Position numbers and translations under genes: made by a program. Below are positions 46,089 through 55,389 of a DNA stretch of 64,000 nucleotides, piece after piece; within the stretch, counting starts at the first letter, position 1, and every line of letters begins with the position of its first letter. The notes below the pieces were generated by a model. It was not told the DNA's origin, made no database searches, and saw nothing but the letters and a program-made list of their open reading frames with translations. Origin of the DNA: Paenibacillus peoriae KCTC 3763. GTDB taxonomy: Bacteria > Bacillota > Bacilli > Paenibacillales > Paenibacillaceae. The stretch lies in contig NZ_AGFX01000013.1 in the NCBI RefSeq assembly GCF_000236805.1, positions 57,466-121,465 on the forward strand. Direction: 5' to 3'.

Positions 46089-46430
46089 AATTGTTCGATT
46101 AAATGTGAAAAGTATTACAAGCCTCAGCTAATGGTTTTAACAAATGATCTGATTTATAGAGGCACTTTATATTTTGGATCTTTCGGATTTGAAGGCATTT
46201 ATTTGCATTTCATGTGAATAAAATCACAAAAAAGGACTATAAAGATTTATCAATTAAAGGCATGTTCAAGAAAACTGTTACTCCATTTGTTTCTTCAACC
46301 AAACGTTTACGTTTATCGAACAATAGCCTTTTTTGAGTTGAGAACGTATCGATACTCTCAACTAAACTGCCTATGAGAACCTGATCACTGCTGGGCGAAG
46401 TTACAACATGCAGAAAGGAGAACAACATTA

Positions 46431-46808
46431 ATGGAAACTATCAATTCTAAACAGGCACCAAAAGCGCTCGGACCTTATTGTCATGGAACAAAAATAGGAA
46501 ACCTTATTTTTACCTCAGGCCAGATTCCGTTAGACCCTGTTACGAATCAATTAGTGACAGAAACTCGACAGGCAACTCGGTTAGTATTAACAAACCTATT
46601 ATCCATTGTAGAAGCTGGTGGAGGAAAACTTGAAACGATTGCTAAAGTTGATATTTTTGTAAAAAGTTTAGAGAATTATTCCACTCTTAATGAAGAATAT
46701 GCTGCTTTTTTTGGTGAACATAAACCAGCACGAGTCATTACTCAAGTTGCTGACTTACCAGCAAAAGCAACATTAGAAATGGCTATGGTTGCACACGTAA
46801 CAGATTAA
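46431..46808 (+). CDS. ridA: RidA family (YjgF/UK114) reactive-intermediate deaminase
   Basis: A 125-residue trimer-forming protein that hydrolyses enamine/imine intermediates. The family motifs are complete: QAPKALGPYCHGTKIGNLIFTSGQ at the start, the central IVEAGGGKLETIAKVDIFV and the C-terminal PARVITQVADLPAKATLEM, including the substrate Arg. AAAGGAG precedes the ATG. Next to racemase- and OCD-family genes it would detoxify or speed the breakdown of a cyclic or linear imine formed in that pathway. Confidence 0.92.
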   Translation: METINSKQAPKALGPYCHGTKIGNLIFTSGQIPLDPVTNQLVTETRQATRLVLTNLLSIVEAGGGKLETIAKVDIFVKSLENYSTLNEEYAAFFGEHKPARVITQVADLPAKATLEMAMVAHVTD

Positions 46809-46846
46809 ACCAACTACTTATCTATCATTAGAAAGGAGTAAGAATT

Positions 46847-47908
46847 ATGTTTAAAAGAATGATTCAAGCGGTTGAAACCCATGCTGGCGAACCAATGCGC
46901 GTAATCACTGGTGGTATCCCTAACATTCCAGGTAATACTGTATATGAGCAAATGAAATGGTTGGAAGAAAACGATGATCAAATTCGTAAATTGATGCTTC
47001 GTGAACCAAGAGGATATCCACCATTGTGTTGTAATTTGATCGTACCATCAAAACACCCAGATGCTGCAGCAGGTTACATTATTATGGAACAAGTAGAATA
47101 TCCTATGATGAGTGGTGGTAATACGATCTCAGTTGCAACAGTTCTATTAGAAACTGGTATGATTCCTATGCAAGAACCCATTACAGAATTTCAATTGGAA
47201 GCTCCTGCAGGGTTAATTGGAATCAAAGCAGAGTGTCATAATGGAAAGGTAACCCAAGTAACTTTTAAAAATGTACCTGCTTTTGCAGTTTACACCGACA
47301 CTGTCATTGATGTTCCACATATTGGTCATGGTGTTGAAAAAGTCAAGGTCGACGTTGCTTGGGGTGGAATGTTCTATGTAATCGCAGATGTTGGTCAATT
47401 TGACTGGATCGATCTTGAAGCAGATCAAGGAGCCGAGATTGCTCGTGTGTCTGCTCTCATCTTAAAAGCAGCACAAGATCAGCTTCCTGTTGCACATCCT
47501 CATTATCCGGGAGTAGGTATCACAATCGCTCAACTTTCAGGTAAAACGGATAATCCGAACGCAGACAGAAAAAATGCTGTAATGGTGGCTAGTGGTCCAA
47601 TTGATTTTGACAATCCTGCTACGTGGACTGGTGCAATTGATCGTTGTCCTTGTGGAACAGGTACTTGCGCTAAGATGGCTGCTATGTATGCTAAGGGAGA
47701 ATTAAAACTGAATGAAACCTTCCGTCATGAAGGTGTGTTAGGCAATATCTTCACCGGAAATTTAGTTGAAGAAACTATAATTGGAGATTATAAGGCTGTT
47801 GTTCCAACCCTAGGAGGACAAGCATGGATCTATGGTTTCAGCAACTATGTACTAGACCCAACAGACCCATTTACTGAAGGATTTACTGTTGGAGATATAT
47901 GGGCCTAA
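46847..47908 (+). CDS. Proline racemase family enzyme (3-hydroxyproline dehydratase / 4-hydroxyproline epimerase type)
   Basis: A 353-residue cytosolic enzyme with the two-lobed proline racemase fold. At the first catalytic position it has Ser89 (MMSGGNTISV), where racemases have Cys; at the second it keeps Cys269 (CPCGTGTCAKMA). Cys/Cys pairs occur in proline racemase and 4-hydroxyproline epimerase, whereas exchanged residues occur in hydroxyproline dehydratases or mixed-activity members. With an OCD/CRYM reductase gene next to it, dehydration of trans-3-hydroxy-L-proline to pyrroline-2-carboxylate is a good hypothesis. GAAAGGAG precedes the ATG. Confidence 0.85.
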   Translation: MFKRMIQAVETHAGEPMRVITGGIPNIPGNTVYEQMKWLEENDDQIRKLMLREPRGYPPLCCNLIVPSKHPDAAAGYIIMEQVEYPMMSGGNTISVATVLLETGMIPMQEPITEFQLEAPAGLIGIKAECHNGKVTQVTFKNVPAFAVYTDTVIDVPHIGHGVEKVKVDVAWGGMFYVIADVGQFDWIDLEADQGAEIARVSALILKAAQDQLPVAHPHYPGVGITIAQLSGKTDNPNADRKNAVMVASGPIDFDNPATWTGAIDRCPCGTGTCAKMAAMYAKGELKLNETFRHEGVLGNIFTGNLVEETIIGDYKAVVPTLGGQAWIYGFSNYVLDPTDPFTEGFTVGDIWA

Positions 47909-47945
47909 CATTAAGTTCGTAATAATTCTTTTTCTAATATAGAAA

Positions 47946-47985
47946 CCAAAGCCCATTCTTAACCCTTGTTTTGAGTGGGCTTTGG
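47946..47985 (+). terminator. Hairpin after the racemase-family gene
   Basis: CCAAAGCCCATTC pairs with GAGTGGGCTTTGG around a 13-base loop. There is no T-run behind it, so it may stabilise the mRNA or only reduce read-through into the OCD gene. Confidence 0.5.
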
Positions 47986-48070
47986 TATTCATAAATCTCT
48001 ATATAAATTTTAAAACACATTAAAAAGCACTTGGAAGATAAGAACTTGTTTTAAATCTAAGGAGGATATT

Positions 48071-49036
48071 ATGTTACAAATTACAGAAGAACAGGTGCAA
48101 GAGACACTTGACATGAAGTTAGTTCTCCCTGTTATTAAAAAAGCTTATGAAGATTGTTTCAATCAAAAAATCTATGCTGGAAATCGTATATTTATGCCAA
48201 TTCGTGGTGAAGAAAATGTAGGTCAATGGCTAGTTGCTAATTGTACAAATGAACCTTTCTTTGGATCGAAATTTTCATCTGTTTTTCCTGGGAATCTAGA
48301 AAAAGGACTACCTAGCGTTATCTCAAAAATCAGTTTATATTCAGCTGAGACAGGTGAACTTAAATCACTGATTGATGCTAATTATCTGACCGCTATCAAA
48401 ACTGGCGGCAGTGCAGCAATTGCTACAGATCTTATGGCAAGAAGGGAAGCAACTAAGCTAGGGATCATCGGCTCAGGGCTGCAAGCATTTTCTCAAGTGC
48501 TGGCGATTCAAGAAGTTCGGTCAATTGAAGAACTTTATGTGTATGATATTGATCCTGGACGGGTGCAAAGTTTTATTCAGAGAATCGAAGAAATCAACAA
48601 TAATTCATATAAAATCATTGCCGCTAAAACAGCCGACGAGTGTGTGTCTTCTTCTGATATCATTTGTACCTGTACTACATCGTTAACTCCTGTATTCAAA
48701 GGAAGCTCTGTAAAACCAGGAGCACATATTAATGCAATTGGTTCATTTACCTCTTTTATGCAGGAAATTGATACTGATACCGTACTTAAATCAGATAAAG
48801 TAATCACTGAACATATTAAAGGATTATGGGAAGCCGCAGGCGATATCTTAATCCCCTTTGAACAAGGATTAATTACCAAAAATAAAGTGTCAGGTGCCGT
48901 GGGAGATGCCCTTATGGGGGAAATTTCAAAAAGAGAAAATGACCAAGAAATAACCCTCTATGAAAGTGTTGGGTCAGGTGTTTTAGATATCGCACTTTCT
49001 ATCGCAGTTTATAAGAAATTATCTAAAAGCTCTTAA
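48071..49036 (+). CDS. Ornithine cyclodeaminase / mu-crystallin family protein
   Basis: A 321-residue NAD(P)-dependent enzyme. The N-terminal part provides the active-site Lys and Arg (GNRIFMPIRG, GSKFSSVFPGN); the Rossmann domain shows KLGIIGSGLQAFSQV and ICTCTTSLTPVFKGSSVKPGAHI; VTEHIKG-like and EITLYESVGSGVLDIA segments close the fold. The family includes ornithine cyclodeaminase, alanine dehydrogenase and pyrroline-2-carboxylate reductase. The adjacent racemase-family gene favours the last. AAGGAGG precedes the ATG. Confidence 0.88.
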   Translation: MLQITEEQVQETLDMKLVLPVIKKAYEDCFNQKIYAGNRIFMPIRGEENVGQWLVANCTNEPFFGSKFSSVFPGNLEKGLPSVISKISLYSAETGELKSLIDANYLTAIKTGGSAAIATDLMARREATKLGIIGSGLQAFSQVLAIQEVRSIEELYVYDIDPGRVQSFIQRIEEINNNSYKIIAAKTADECVSSSDIICTCTTSLTPVFKGSSVKPGAHINAIGSFTSFMQEIDTDTVLKSDKVITEHIKGLWEAAGDILIPFEQGLITKNKVSGAVGDALMGEISKRENDQEITLYESVGSGVLDIALSIAVYKKLSKSS

Positions 49037-49175
49037 TCGTATATTAGTAACATTCATTGAAACAGGACTATAGTTATTTGATCTAAGAATAGTTAAGTCA
49101 CAGTTCTTGGTTAAATCATAATTTCATACTTCAATATATTAAAGTTATTAATTATATAGAAAGGAGCAGTTTGAT

Positions 49176-50489
49176 TTGAAAGAGATTTACAACTATGAAG
49201 ATGCACCCATATCTGGAATTCACAAAAAAATATTTATTAGTGTTGCCCTCGGTCAAATAGCTTGCAGTTATGCCCTTGGAATTGCTGGCACTGCCATTAC
49301 AGATGCAGTTGAACCATTAAACTTAAATAGTTTCTGGGTTGGTCTTATCGGTGCTGGTACTTTATTAGGATTATTCGGAAGTATCTTGGTTGGACGTCTT
49401 GCTGATGTAATTGGAAGAAGATTACTTTTTCGTACTGACATGATTCTATTTACAATCTTGTCAATTAGTCAATTTTTTGTTTCAGATTCAGTATTATTAT
49501 TATTAATACGTATTGGTATTGGGCTAGCCATTGCAATTGATTACACCGTGGGGAGTTCATTATTAACTGAATGGTTTCCTAAAAACAAAAGTGCAAAATA
49601 TCAAAGTACTCTTTTGATCTTTTGGATAATCGGCTTTGTAGCTGCATATTTGGTAGGTATATTTCTAAAAGGTTTCGGAGATGATAACTGGCGTTGGGTT
49701 ATTAGTTCATCTGCTGTGCCTGGTATAATCACTTTACTATGGCGTTGGGGAGCTAGAATTCCAGAATCACCAAGTTGGCTTGCTAATAAGGGTAATAACC
49801 AAGCTGCATTAGAGTTAATTCATCAGCATTTGGGCAAGAATTATACTTTACCCAAAAAAGAAACAAGCTTAGAGGATGAAAAGGCAGCTTCTTGGAAGGA
49901 TTTATTTAGTAAAGAAACACGACGAAATACGTTAGTCGGCGGGATTTTTTACGGGTGTCAAGTCTTCCCTTTTTTTGGAATTGGTATTTTCTTACCACTT
50001 CTTATGGAAGGCATGAATATCGGTAATCCTTATATATCTGGTATTTTATATAATGTTTTTATGATCATTGGCGTTATTTTAGGTGTACTGATCTTTAATC
50101 GAATCCCGCGTAGAACATTCTTGGTATCGACGTTCTATGCTTCAGCTGCTGCATTAGTCATTATCGTAATTTGGCCAAGTGCGCCGGTCATTATAACATT
50201 GATTCTATTTTCTATTTTTTCTGTTATATTATCTGCCTCTCTCGTATTAGAAAATCCGTATCCCCCAGAGTTATTTGACACTCGTTTAAGAGCTTCCGGA
50301 GTTGGTGCTGTAATTGCAATTAGCCGAATTGGCGCTGCTTCTGGGACATTTCTATTACCTGTGATTACATCACATTTTGGGGTTCATATTACTTTAGTTG
50401 TTTGTTGCCTCTCACTTTTGGTTGGTGGAGTAGTATGTCAGATTTGGGCGCCAGAAACATCTCCGAATTTCACTGAAAAATTGGCTTAG
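49176..50489 (+). CDS. MFS transporter, sugar-porter-like
   Basis: A 437-residue membrane protein with twelve predicted helices. The loop 2-3 signature reads GRLADVIGRRLLFRTD, loop 6-7 is long and charged (KKETSLEDEKAASWKD), and PESPSWL before it resembles sugar-porter and aromatic-acid transporters. The start is TTG at 49176 after AAAGGAG. As the last gene of the cassette it probably imports the amino-acid-like substrate processed by the three enzymes. A terminator follows at 50510. Confidence 0.88.
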   Translation: MKEIYNYEDAPISGIHKKIFISVALGQIACSYALGIAGTAITDAVEPLNLNSFWVGLIGAGTLLGLFGSILVGRLADVIGRRLLFRTDMILFTILSISQFFVSDSVLLLLIRIGIGLAIAIDYTVGSSLLTEWFPKNKSAKYQSTLLIFWIIGFVAAYLVGIFLKGFGDDNWRWVISSSAVPGIITLLWRWGARIPESPSWLANKGNNQAALELIHQHLGKNYTLPKKETSLEDEKAASWKDLFSKETRRNTLVGGIFYGCQVFPFFGIGIFLPLLMEGMNIGNPYISGILYNVFMIIGVILGVLIFNRIPRRTFLVSTFYASAAALVIIVIWPSAPVIITLILFSIFSVILSASLVLENPYPPELFDTRLRASGVGAVIAISRIGAASGTFLLPVITSHFGVHITLVVCCLSLLVGGVVCQIWAPETSPNFTEKLA

Positions 50490-50509
50490 AATAGGACTAG
50501 CACAAAATT

Positions 50510-50534
50510 AACCACCCGCCCACCGGGTGGTTTT
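50510..50534 (+). terminator. Terminator of the hydroxyproline-type cassette
   Basis: AACCACCC and GGGTGGTT form an 8-bp stem with a seven-base loop, followed by TT and CGC. Confidence 0.8.
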
Positions 50535-50559
50535 CGCTTCGGGAAAAACACCATTTATG

Positions 50560-50705
50560 CCACACCTCGCTTAAAACACTGGTCAACCTATCGCCGGTGG
50601 TCTTCTTGTCTCGCGCTGGCTTATAGACGTTTACTAATTTACTTAGGTCAGTAATAATATCAACCAGCTTCCGTCCAACTTTCTCTCTCCCGTCCACATT
50701 CAAGT
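50560..50705 (-). repeat. Decayed short ORF, right copy flanking the 45-50 kb insert
   Basis: The minus strand reads GRKLVDIITDLSKLVNVYK and then PARDKKT, matching the left copy at 45056-45208 (LNTLVNVYKQARGKK). A start MGKRNE in another frame also resembles the MRNQSKK start there. The copy is frameshifted; the open frame on the minus strand runs through the MFS terminator and is not a real gene. Confidence 0.5.
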
Positions 50706-51025
50706 ATACATTCGTTTCGCTTACCCATTTTCAATTATTATACAAGACTATTCCTAACTTAAATAATCACTTAATTAATTTTAATGTGTTATTTTACTAA
50801 TTTTTATAAACTCCATAACTTTTGTACATTCGTACAACAATAAATAAGCTTGAATTTTTAGAACTCATCTTTATTGTTCAGAACTCATCTTTATTGTGTT
50901 TGATCAGTTGGATTTTAAATTCTTCGAGTCTACATAAAACGCTCCAGACTAATAAAATAAAAAAATACAATTACGTTTATATCTAAGATGACTTAAAAAC
51001 ATAACCTCAGAAGTCTTTGGAAAAC
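50704..51025. other. AT-rich gap with a tandem duplication
   Basis: No gene is visible. AGAACTCATCTTTATTGT occurs twice in tandem (50860-50877 and 50880-50897, period 20). Confidence 0.5.
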
Positions 51026-51373
51026 TCATGTTCCCTTATTGTTACGCAAAGATTTATCTCTATAACGCTTTAACTTCAAATTTATGATATCCTCGATTTC
51101 CTGTTTATCGTCCATGTCTAATTTTCGAAATTCTAAGACTAGTTTTGATTCAAGATTATCTAATTCCACACAGAATAAACCATTATTGTAATCAATATAC
51201 TCGTCCATTAGCAGCCACTCTAAATTAACATTAAACTTTAGTTTTAGGGCGATTAAGGTTTCTAATGACGGCTTATATTTATCTTTTTCTAATTCACTCA
51301 ATGTTCCTTGCGATATACCAATAATCTGTGAGAATTCAATTTGATTGAGCTTATTTATTTTCCGAATACCCTT
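51026..51373 (-). pseudogene. XRE-family HTH regulator, 5' end lost
   Basis: The minus-strand frame reads LKGIRKINKLNQIEFSQII, then GISQGTLSELEKDKYKPSLE and TLIALKLKFNVNLEWLLM, a complete Cro/C1-type helix-turn-helix, followed by about 55 hydrophilic residues. The frame has no ATG or convincing start: a TAA stop precedes LKGIRK, and an upstream segment in another frame (RWNKEDYRRIIKG) may hold the old start. The TTG at 51301 cuts the HTH in half and has poor spacing to a ribosome binding site. It is probably a phage- or element-type regulator broken by a frameshift. Confidence 0.55.
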
Positions 51374-51521
51374 TAATTATCCGTCTATAGTCTTCTTTGT
51401 TCCACCTACTTATCTATAAAAATACAAACAGTCCCGATGTAGAAACCTTTCATCGGGACTGTTTGAGTTAAGGTACCATATTTTCTTGTAGGTAATATTT
51501 TAAATCAAGAATTACTAATCC

Positions 51522-53354
51522 TTATTCTACAGTGACACTTTTCGCCAGGTTGCGTGGTTTGTCGACATCATGCCCCAGTGCAAGAGAAGCATAGTAAGCC
51601 AACAGTTGGAGAGCTACAACTGAAATGGCAGCCGACAGAATCGGAAGTGTCTTCGGAATTGCAAATACTTGATCCACGGATTTCAGCAGCTCAACAGCAT
51701 GCTCTTCATATGTGATTGCAAGCACGTCACCGCCACGAGCTTTAACTTCCTTAATGTTGCTCACGGTTTTCTCCAACACGGATTCCTGTGTTACTAAAGC
51801 GATAACCGGAATACCGTCTTCGATCAATGCCAGTGTACCATGCTTCAATTCACCCGCAGCATAAGCCTCGGAATGAATGTATGAGATTTCCTTGAGCTTC
51901 AAGGAGCCTTCCTGCACAACAGCATAGTCCTGACCACGTCCAATAAAGAACAGGTGCTCGTGGCTCGCAATTTGCTCAGCATAGGTTTTGATTGCATCTA
52001 CTTTACCCAGCATTTCTTCCACTTGCTCTGGCAGTGATTCCATAGCAGCCAACATATGAGCTACTTGCTCATCCGTTTGTGTGCCGCGTACTTGAGCCAG
52101 ATACAGACCAAACAGATAGAAAGCAATCAACTGCGAAGAGTATGCTTTGGTGGAGGCTACGGCAATTTCCGGTCCTGCCAGTGTAACCAGCACATCATCT
52201 GCATCACGGGCAATGGAGCTGCCAACTACGTTTGTAATCGCCAGTACATGAGCGCCATTTGCTTGTGCTTCACGCAATGCTGCCAACGTATCGGCAGTTT
52301 CACCGGACTGACTCACCACGATCACCAATGTTTCTGGTGTTACGATAGGGGAGCGGTAGCGATACTCGGAAGCTACGTCGTTTTCCACTGGAATACGGGC
52401 CAGACTTTCAATAACTGTACGACCAATCAAACCAGCATTGTAAGCTGTACCACAAGCAACGATTTGAATATTGCGGATATTTTTAATTTGTTCTTCTGTC
52501 AGCTTCAGTTCAGGAAGAACAACTTTTTTAGTTTCTTTATCGATACGGCCCAACATAGTATCACGATAAGCCTTAGGCTGCTCATGAATTTCTTTCAGCA
52601 TGAAATGCTCATAGCCGCCTTTTTCCGCTGTTACAGCATCCCATTCGACATGAATCATTTCCCGAGAAATAAATTGGCCTTCGATTGTCATTAATTCGAC
52701 GGCATCACTGGTCAAAACAGCCATTTCGCCATCGTTCAAGATAAATACATTGCGTGTATATTTCAGAATAGCCGGAATGTCGGAACCGATAAAGTTCTCG
52801 CCTTCTCCCACACCGATAACCAGCGGACTCGCTTGACGAACAGCTACCAGCTTGTTAGGTTCATGTTCTGTCAGCACACCCAGTGCAAAAGCACCGCGCA
52901 TAAAGGTAATTGCTTTTTGTACCGCTTTAACGATATCTCCTTTATATTCACGCGCAATCAGATGGGAAATAATTTCGGTGTCCGTTTCGGAAATAAAGGT
53001 ATGACCTTCGCTGATCAGCTCTTCCTTCAGCTCCAGATAGTTCTCAATAATCCCGTTGTGAACAACAGAGAACTTTTGGCTCTCATCCATATGTGGATGG
53101 GAGTTTTCATCTGAAGGCTTACCGTGCGTTGCCCAACGTGTATGCCCGATACCTGCATGGCCCAACAATGGCGCACCATCCAGCTTTGCTTCCAAATTCG
53201 CCAGACGACCTTTAGCCTTGGCTATTTGCAGTCCTGAATCTGTAAACACGGCAATACCCGCAGAGTCATAACCGCGATATTCCAACTTTTTCAATCCGTC
53301 AATCAATACCTCTTGCGTATTCTGATCACCAATATATCCTACAATGCCACACAT
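51522..53354 (-). CDS. glmS: Glutamine-fructose-6-phosphate aminotransferase
   Basis: The 610-residue enzyme makes glucosamine 6-phosphate from fructose 6-phosphate and glutamine, the first step to UDP-GlcNAc. It must begin MCGIVGYIGD so that Cys becomes residue 1, the nucleophile of the glutaminase domain; the ATG at 53354 has GGGAGGAT eight bases upstream, so the upstream in-frame start is wrong. The amidotransferase domain (1-220, GHTRWATHG, HNGIIENY) and two SIS isomerase domains (VSQSGETADTLAAL; FIGRGQDYAVVQEGSLKLKE) are complete, ending in the conserved KSVTVE. It is controlled by the ribozyme in its leader. Confidence 0.97.
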   Translation of the reverse strand: MCGIVGYIGDQNTQEVLIDGLKKLEYRGYDSAGIAVFTDSGLQIAKAKGRLANLEAKLDGAPLLGHAGIGHTRWATHGKPSDENSHPHMDESQKFSVVHNGIIENYLELKEELISEGHTFISETDTEIISHLIAREYKGDIVKAVQKAITFMRGAFALGVLTEHEPNKLVAVRQASPLVIGVGEGENFIGSDIPAILKYTRNVFILNDGEMAVLTSDAVELMTIEGQFISREMIHVEWDAVTAEKGGYEHFMLKEIHEQPKAYRDTMLGRIDKETKKVVLPELKLTEEQIKNIRNIQIVACGTAYNAGLIGRTVIESLARIPVENDVASEYRYRSPIVTPETLVIVVSQSGETADTLAALREAQANGAHVLAITNVVGSSIARDADDVLVTLAGPEIAVASTKAYSSQLIAFYLFGLYLAQVRGTQTDEQVAHMLAAMESLPEQVEEMLGKVDAIKTYAEQIASHEHLFFIGRGQDYAVVQEGSLKLKEISYIHSEAYAAGELKHGTLALIEDGIPVIALVTQESVLEKTVSNIKEVKARGGDVLAITYEEHAVELLKSVDQVFAIPKTLPILSAAISVVALQLLAYYASLALGHDVDKPRNLAKSVTVE

Positions 53355-53589
53355 ACTCGTTATCCTCCCGATCATCATTTCACAGGACGACGCATCACAG
53401 GACTAACGTGTGCGGTAGATTGAGGAATAAAGTTCATTCACCTATGAAGTTGTCAATGATAACTATAAAAATTACAGGCATCTCTTCACGAATGCAACGA
53501 AATTCCCAAACCGCGCACGCCAATGATGATGGCCGCACATTCATGAAATGAATCTTATAATTTAGGTTATAAAATATAATGGCATCTAC

Positions 53590-53794
53590 CGGTGCGTTGT
53601 GTAAACAGTTGCCTGTTCATTTTCCGCTGCCGGTTTGCGGCTTAATGCTTCACCGGAAGGTCCCCGCCGAATGTTTCGAACACCTTCACCTCGTCAGCTT
53701 GCTTTGTCGTGAACTGATTTGCGTGCAACATCATCTTGACTGATACGTTGCTTACCCACCAAGTTCCCCCGCACAAAATCAAGCTCTGGCGCTT
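53590..53794 (-). ncRNA. glmS ribozyme (glucosamine-6-phosphate riboswitch)
   Basis: On the minus strand the conserved cores occur in order: AAGCGCCAGAGCTTG at 53794, with self-cleavage expected just before G at 53792, AAGCTGACGAGGTGAAGGTG with the invariant GACGAGG, then TTCGGCGGGGACCTTCCGG and the P3/P4 stems further on. When glucosamine 6-phosphate binds, the RNA cuts itself and the glmS mRNA is degraded. About 235 bases separate its 3' part from the glmS start. The 3' boundary is approximate. Confidence 0.92.
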
Positions 53795-53849
53795 GTTTTA
53801 CGTTACCTCACAACCCTCGCTTTCTCTATCTGAGTCACAGCATTCCTAT

Positions 53850-53878
53850 ATTATATTCAGCCCTGTAACATTTGGCAA
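53850..53878 (-). promoter_or_regulatory. Sigma-A promoter of glmS
   Basis: On the minus strand TTGCCA (53878-53873), a 17-bp spacer and TATAAT (53855-53850). The predicted start near 53843 lies about 50 bases before the ribozyme cleavage site, consistent with the short 5' fragment this ribozyme releases. Confidence 0.85.
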
Positions 53879-53987
53879 TAACACTTTATTCATTTTTACG
53901 GATACAGGTTAAGATTCAATGGCAGCTATATAACCGCAAACGCAGTTGCCTGCTTCTATTCAACAGGCAACCGATGTTTACAAAATT

Positions 53988-55328
53988 TTAAACTAATTCC
54001 TTTTTGACCACATCTACGATCTGTCCGACAAAATGCTCCAGTTCACCCTTGTCCGGGCCTTCTGCCATCACACGAATAAGCGATTCTGTCCCCGATGCAC
54101 GGACCAGTACACGCCCATTATCCCCCAGTTGCTGTTCCACTTGCTCAATCGCTTCTGCAATAGCAGGATTCCCCTCGTAATTGCGTTTATCCTGTACACG
54201 CACATTAACCAGCACTTGCGGGTACTGCTTCATGAGCGATTTCAGTTCACTCATCTTTTTGCCGGAAGCTTTCAGGGTATCAACCAGTTGAATCCCGGTC
54301 AGCATGCCATCTCCTGTCGTATTATGATCCAGGAAAATAACATGGCCAGACTGCTCGCCGCCCAGATTAAAGCCGCCCCGGCGCATTTCCTCCATTACAT
54401 AACGATCCCCGACCGCAGTCTTTGCAGTCTTGAGAGCCAGCTTTTCCGTAGCCTTATAAAAACCGATATTACTCATCACGGTTGATACAATGGTGCTGTC
54501 CTTAAGCTTTCCAGCGCGGTTCATGGCATCCCCGCAAATGCAAAGGATATAGTCGCCGTCTACCTCTTCCCCGTTCTCATCAATTGCGATTAGACGGTCA
54601 GCATCGCCATCAAAGGCCAGACCAATATCCGCTTTCAAACGGAGTACTTCCTCCTTCAGCTTTTCCGGATGAGTCGAGCCGCAATGATCATTGATATTCA
54701 GCCCATTGGGCTCCGCACCAATCGTGTGTACTTCCGCTCCCAATTCCGTAAAAAGCTTCGGCGCCAGCTCATAAGCTGCTCCGTTTGCACAATCCAGTAC
54801 AATTTTAAGCCCCTCAAAGGAATGACTAATTGTTGTTTTCAAATATTCAAGATAATCGTAGCGGGAATGCTCATCTACAACAACCGTCCCCAATCCTCCA
54901 CCAATCGGACGAGGCAGTTGGTCTTCTTTTGCATCCATCAATTCTTCGATTTTCAATTCTGTTTCATCTGTCAATTTGAACCCGTCGCCGCCAAAAAACT
55001 TAATCCCGTTGTCTTCCACCGGATTATGGGAGGCCGATATCATCACACCCGCGTCAGCTTTCAATTGCCGTGTAAGATAAGCCACCCCCGGCGTCGAAAC
55101 AATCCCCAGACGAACCACGTTAGCCCCAATAGACAGCAAACCGGCTACAAGCGCCGATTCCAGCATCAGACCAGACACTCGTGTATCCATACCAATAACA
55201 ACGGTTGGTTTCTCCACATTACCTGCTAAAACGTATCCGCCGCAGCGGCCAATGCTATATGCCAGCTCTGCTGTAAGTTCCTGATTAGCAACGCCTCGTA
55301 CACCATCTGTACCAAAATATTTCCCCAT
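53988..55328 (-). CDS. glmM: Phosphoglucosamine mutase
   Basis: The 446-residue enzyme converts glucosamine 6-phosphate to glucosamine 1-phosphate. All features are visible: [11 protein letters not shown] at the start, the phosphoserine loop [15 protein letters not shown] with Ser100, the metal site DGDADR, the substrate loop GGEQSGH and the phosphate-binding RASGTE. GGGAG precedes the ATG. It follows cdaR on the same strand; GlmM is known to bind and restrain CdaA, so the gene order reflects a physical complex. Confidence 0.97.
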   Translation of the reverse strand: MGKYFGTDGVRGVANQELTAELAYSIGRCGGYVLAGNVEKPTVVIGMDTRVSGLMLESALVAGLLSIGANVVRLGIVSTPGVAYLTRQLKADAGVMISASHNPVEDNGIKFFGGDGFKLTDETELKIEELMDAKEDQLPRPIGGGLGTVVVDEHSRYDYLEYLKTTISHSFEGLKIVLDCANGAAYELAPKLFTELGAEVHTIGAEPNGLNINDHCGSTHPEKLKEEVLRLKADIGLAFDGDADRLIAIDENGEEVDGDYILCICGDAMNRAGKLKDSTIVSTVMSNIGFYKATEKLALKTAKTAVGDRYVMEEMRRGGFNLGGEQSGHVIFLDHNTTGDGMLTGIQLVDTLKASGKKMSELKSLMKQYPQVLVNVRVQDKRNYEGNPAIAEAIEQVEQQLGDNGRVLVRASGTESLIRVMAEGPDKGELEHFVGQIVDVVKKELV

Positions 55329-55389
55329 GTTAAAATGACTCCCTTTTTTTGTCTAATAAATCTCGATTAATTACTACAGATAAAACATG

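Noticed and set aside
46237-46428. 63-residue minus-strand frame upstream of ridA
   Set aside because: No ribosome binding site, no recognisable motif, and it lies in the ridA leader.
50497-50703. 68-residue minus-strand frame as a functional gene
   Set aside because: Its end reads through the MFS terminator hairpin, and comparison with the 45056 copy shows it is a frameshifted remnant.
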